Assembly (NCBI GenBank): GCA_025928265.1
Contig: JAICJV010000020.1
Span: 1-40,259 of the forward strand
Length of the DNA stretch: 40,259 bases
Reading direction: 5' to 3'
Source of the DNA: Thermoleophilaceae bacterium
GTDB lineage: Bacteria > Actinomycetota > Thermoleophilia > Solirubrobacterales > Thermoleophilaceae
Part shown: positions 37,527 to 40,259 of the stretch, one piece after another
Layout: every line of letters starts with the position of its first letter
How positions within the stretch are numbered: the stretch's first letter is position 1
Translations under genes and position numbers: made by a program
Notes under the pieces: generated by a model
What the model was told of the DNA's origin: nothing
The model's database searches: none
Seen by the model: the letters and a program-made list of their open reading frames with translations, nothing else

Positions 37527-38834
37527 GTGGCCACGGTGACCGGCACCGCCCCGCCCGGACCGCGCCTCCCGGCGCTCCTTCAGACGTTCGCGTTCCTGCT
37601 CGCTCCGGGTCGCTACATCACGGCCTGCCAGCGGCGCTACGGCGACGTGGTCCGGTTCAGCACCAAGTTCGACTCGAACTTCGTGATGGTGTTCGACCCC
37701 GCCATCGTCAAGCAGGTATTCCAGGCGCCGCCTGACCGCCTGCACGCGGGCAAGGCCAACTCGCTGCTCGGACCCGTGCTCGGTGAACGCTCGGTCCTGC
37801 TGCTCGACGGCGACGAGCACCTGCGCCAGCGCAAGCTCATGCTTCCGCCGTTCCACGGCAAGCGGCTCGCGGGCTACGCGGAAGTGATGCGCGAGGCGGC
37901 CGACAACGCGATCGATGCCTGGCCGGTCGGACGCGAGTTCGCGCTCATGCCGTCGATGCAGCTGCTCACGCTCGAGGTGATCATGCGCACCGTCTTCGGA
38001 GTCGAGGAGGGCGCGCGCAAGGACGAGCTCACGCGGCGGATCCGCGCGATGCTCGACCCGGTCTCGCGGCGCGCCGGCGTGGTGCTGCTGGCCATGTCGG
38101 GCGGCTACCTCGGGCGGCGCCGGATCGTCGAGCGCTTCGAGCGCCGCCGCGCGGAGGTCGACGAGATGATCTACGAGGAGATCGCCATGCGCCGCACGGC
38201 GCCGGACCTCGAGGAGCGCGACGACGTGTTCTCGATGCTCGTGCTTGCACGCGACGAGGACGGCCGACCGTTGTCGGACGGCGAGCTGCGCGATGAGCTG
38301 GTCACGCTGCTGGTCGCGGGCCACGAGACCACGGCCACCGGCCTCGCGTGGACGTTCGACCTGTTGTTGCACAACCCGCGCGTGCTCGCCAAGATCGAGG
38401 AGGAGGGCGACGACTACCTCGACGCGGTGGTGAAGGAGTCGCTGCGCATCCGCGCGGTGATCCCGGGGATCGGGCGTGTCGTGCAGAAGGAGCCGTTCTC
38501 GCTGAACGGATACGAGATCCCGGTGGGGATCGAGATCAACCCGTCGATCGCGGGTGTCCACCGGCGCGCGTACCCTCACCACAGCGAGTTCCGCCCAGAG
38601 CGCTTCCTCGAGCCGGACCCGCCCGACACCTACACGTGGATCCCGTTCGGCGGCGGCGTGCGGCGCTGCCTGGGAGCGAGCTTCGCGCTCATGGAGATGC
38701 GAACCGTCGTGCGGCGCGTGCTCGAGCGCACGCGGCTCGAGCCGGCCGGCGACCCGGACAAGGTCGAGCGCCGCGGCATCACGATGGTCCCCAAGCGTGG
38801 CGTCCGCGTGATCCAGCCGCAGCCGCCAAGCTAA
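37527..38834 (+). CDS. Cytochrome P450
   Basis: A 435-residue soluble P450. The I-helix oxygen-binding motif is AGHETT (264-269), the K-helix E-x-x-R is KESLRIR (E304, R307), the PERF segment is FRPERFLEP, and the heme loop is FGGGVRRCLG with Cys381. The N-terminal region lacks a membrane anchor, as usual for bacterial enzymes that work with ferredoxin or flavodoxin partners, none of which is encoded here. The start is GTG at 37527, 21 nt after the hydrolase stop. The sequence resembles class-I P450s with long-chain or sterol-like substrates only in a general way. The next gene follows after 6 nt. Confidence 0.95.
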   Translation: MATVTGTAPPGPRLPALLQTFAFLLAPGRYITACQRRYGDVVRFSTKFDSNFVMVFDPAIVKQVFQAPPDRLHAGKANSLLGPVLGERSVLLLDGDEHLRQRKLMLPPFHGKRLAGYAEVMREAADNAIDAWPVGREFALMPSMQLLTLEVIMRTVFGVEEGARKDELTRRIRAMLDPVSRRAGVVLLAMSGGYLGRRRIVERFERRRAEVDEMIYEEIAMRRTAPDLEERDDVFSMLVLARDEDGRPLSDGELRDELVTLLVAGHETTATGLAWTFDLLLHNPRVLAKIEEEGDDYLDAVVKESLRIRAVIPGIGRVVQKEPFSLNGYEIPVGIEINPSIAGVHRRAYPHHSEFRPERFLEPDPPDTYTWIPFGGGVRRCLGASFALMEMRTVVRRVLERTRLEPAGDPDKVERRGITMVPKRGVRVIQPQPPS

Positions 38835-38840
38835 CCGGCC

Positions 38841-40259
38841 TTGGCGATCCTCTACTCCCTCGCGCTGTTCGTCAGCGCCGCGCTCCTCTTCGTGCTCGAG
38901 CCGATGGTGGGCAAGGCGCTGCTCCCGCTGCTCGGCTCGACGCCCGAGGTGTGGAACACCACGGTCCTGTTCTTCCAGGCCGCGCTGCTCGCGGGCTACG
39001 CGTTCAGCCACGCCACCAGCACCCGGCTGGCGCCGCGCGCGCAGTCGCTGCTCCAGGTCGCGCTGCTCGCGCTGGGCGCGATCGCGCTGCCGGTGACGAT
39101 CGCGGCGGACGCGCGCCCGCCGGCAAGCAGCAACCCGACGCCGTGGCTGATCGGCACGCTGCTCGTGACCGCCGGGCTGCCGTTCTTCGCGCTTGCCGCC
39201 AACGGGCCGACGCTCCAGCGCTGGCTGGCGGCCACGCGGCATCGCGCCGGGCGCGACCCCTACTTCCTGTTCGCCGCATCCAACGGCGGGAGCCTCATCG
39301 GCCTCCTGGCATATCCGCTCGCGCTCGAGCCGCTCCTCACGCTGCACGTCCAGGACGACGCCTGGGCGGTCGGCTACGGCGTCGCGGGGCTGCTCGTGGC
39401 GGCGTGCGCCATCGTCCTCTGGCTGCGCCCGGCGCGCGTGGAACAGGCGAAGGAACGAGAGCAACGCCGCGCGATCGGCTGGCGCGATCGCGGCCGCTGG
39501 CTCACGCTCGCCGCCGTGCCGTCCAGCCTCATGCTGGGCACCACCACCTACCTCACGCGCGACCTCACCCCCATCCCGCTGCTGTGGGTCATCCCGCTGG
39601 CGCTCTACCTCGCCACGTTCGTGGCGGCGTTCGCGCCGGGCGCCAACGCGGAACGGCTCGTGCAGATCGCTCGGGTCGCGCTCCCACCCGTCGCGATCCT
39701 GCTCGTCTACACGCTGGCAATCGGGTCGCAGAAGCCGCTCGCCCTCCTGCTCGCGCTGCACCTGATCGGGCTGACCGTTGCGGCGCTGATGTGCCACTCA
39801 CGACTGGCCGCGGACCGCCCGCCCCCGAGCGGGCTCACCGAGTTCTACCTGTGGGTCGCGGCCGGCGGCGTCATCGGCGGCGTGTTCAACGCGATCGTCG
39901 CGCCGCTCGTACTGCCCACGCTGATCGAGTACCCGGCGGCGATCGTCGCCGCGGTGCTGCTGCGACCTGCGGGCGAGAAGAAGCGGCCCGACCTGCTCGA
40001 GTTCTTCCTGCGCGACCCGCGGCCGACGAAGCTCATGGACTACCTCGTCCCGCTGCTTCTCGGCGGCGCGCTCGCGATCGCCCTGGAGCTTGCGCGGCCG
40101 GCGGGCGGCGGCGACCCGTCGTTAGCTGCGCGCACCGCGATCATCGGACACTTCTGCGGGCTCTCGCACAAACTCGCGCGGCGCCCGGTCCGCGTCGGCC
40201 TCGGCATCGCCGCGATCCACATCGCCGCGTCGCTATCGCGCGTGGCCGGCGAGAAGACG
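38841..40259 (+). CDS. Membrane protein of the fused MFS/spermidine-synthase-like family (truncated)
   Basis: The 5' 473 codons of a gene that continues past the window edge. It starts with TTG at 38841, 6 nt after the P450 stop. The N-terminus LFVSAALLFVLEPMVGKALLPLLGSTPEVWNTTVLFFQ is the hallmark of proteins annotated as spermidine-synthase-like with a transporter-like membrane part. About ten membrane helices are visible, for example LLQVALLALGAIALPVTI, LLVTAGLPFFALAAN and LLWVIPLALYLATFVAAF. The expected C-terminal methyltransferase-fold domain would lie outside the window. Function in the family is not settled; some members are thought to make or move polyamines. Confidence 0.9.
   Translation, partial: MAILYSLALFVSAALLFVLEPMVGKALLPLLGSTPEVWNTTVLFFQAALLAGYAFSHATSTRLAPRAQSLLQVALLALGAIALPVTIAADARPPASSNPTPWLIGTLLVTAGLPFFALAANGPTLQRWLAATRHRAGRDPYFLFAASNGGSLIGLLAYPLALEPLLTLHVQDDAWAVGYGVAGLLVAACAIVLWLRPARVEQAKEREQRRAIGWRDRGRWLTLAAVPSSLMLGTTTYLTRDLTPIPLLWVIPLALYLATFVAAFAPGANAERLVQIARVALPPVAILLVYTLAIGSQKPLALLLALHLIGLTVAALMCHSRLAADRPPPSGLTEFYLWVAAGGVIGGVFNAIVAPLVLPTLIEYPAAIVAAVLLRPAGEKKRPDLLEFFLRDPRPTKLMDYLVPLLLGGALAIALELARPAGGGDPSLAARTAIIGHFCGLSHKLARRPVRVGLGIAAIHIAASLSRVAGEKT

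Noticed and set aside
35280-39797. Very long minus-strand open frame opposite the hydrolase and P450 genes
   Set aside because: It is antisense to three well-supported genes, its translation is low-complexity and rich in Arg, Asp, Val and His, and it has no motif. Long mirror frames are common in very GC-rich DNA.
1-40259. tRNA or rRNA genes
   Set aside because: I saw no cloverleaf with a T-loop GTTCGAAT-type motif in proper context, and no conserved rRNA stretch, on reading both strands by eye.

Overview
The window is very GC-rich, with strong G/C bias at codon third positions, many GTG/TTG starts and many 4-nt ATGA/GTGA gene overlaps. Together with a c-di-AMP riboswitch in front of an Rpf-type gene, leaderless promoters with TANNNT boxes and a DUF6421 gene, this points to a high-GC actinobacterium. 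The environmental Thermoleophilia/Solirubrobacterales type fits best, but that placement is inference. I see no tRNA, rRNA, CRISPR array, prophage or transposase gene.

Region by region. 1-2036: the tail of an unidentified gene, a non-coding stretch holding a 50-bp palindrome, and a GT4 glycosyltransferase. 2078-6142: an operon behind a structured leader, encoding a SipW-type signal peptidase and five exported proteins, four of which share TasA/camelysin-like sandwich motifs. This looks like a surface-fibre or matrix export system. 6166-9781: a Baeyer-Villiger-type flavin monooxygenase coupled to an SDR, divergent from a PucR/CdaR-type regulator. 9783-13338: two cupins and a large ATPase-LuxR regulator. 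13394-15060: a class-IV aminotransferase-like protein coupled to a sulfotransferase-like protein, driven from a 55-bp divergent leaderless promoter. 15066-19063: a second surface locus with two WxL-domain proteins, a DUF916-like membrane protein with a degenerate GGDEF-like cytosolic domain, and a collagen-like protein.

19105-22100: SDR, fructosamine-kinase-family protein, low-molecular-weight phosphatase and D-2-hydroxyacid dehydrogenase, three of them overlapping by 4 nt; the kinase/phosphatase pair suggests protein deglycation. 22147-25415: a metallophosphoesterase, ClpP coupled to a small DNA-binding protein, a decayed DUF763 pseudogene, a DJ-1/PfpI protein bracketed by inverted heptamer repeats, and a small secreted protein. 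25486-29330: a GAF-PAS-GAF-SpoIIE phosphatase, a STAS protein, and an Rpf-like peptidoglycan enzyme behind a c-di-AMP riboswitch. 29427-31694: a degenerate metallo-beta-lactamase-fold protein, MurB, and a divergent phosphoesterase. 31728-35394: an Lrp/AsnC regulator divergent from a DUF6421 protein and a threonine aldolase, with a 21-bp-phased direct repeat between them. 35475-40259: a secreted S15 peptidase/CocE-type hydrolase, a cytochrome P450, and a membrane protein of the fused spermidine-synthase type that runs off the window.

The most interesting systems are the two exported-protein loci (SipW/TasA-like and WxL/DUF916/GGDEF-like), the aminotransferase-sulfotransferase pair, the AsnC-DUF6421 locus, and a family of heptamer repeats that end exactly at stop codons.
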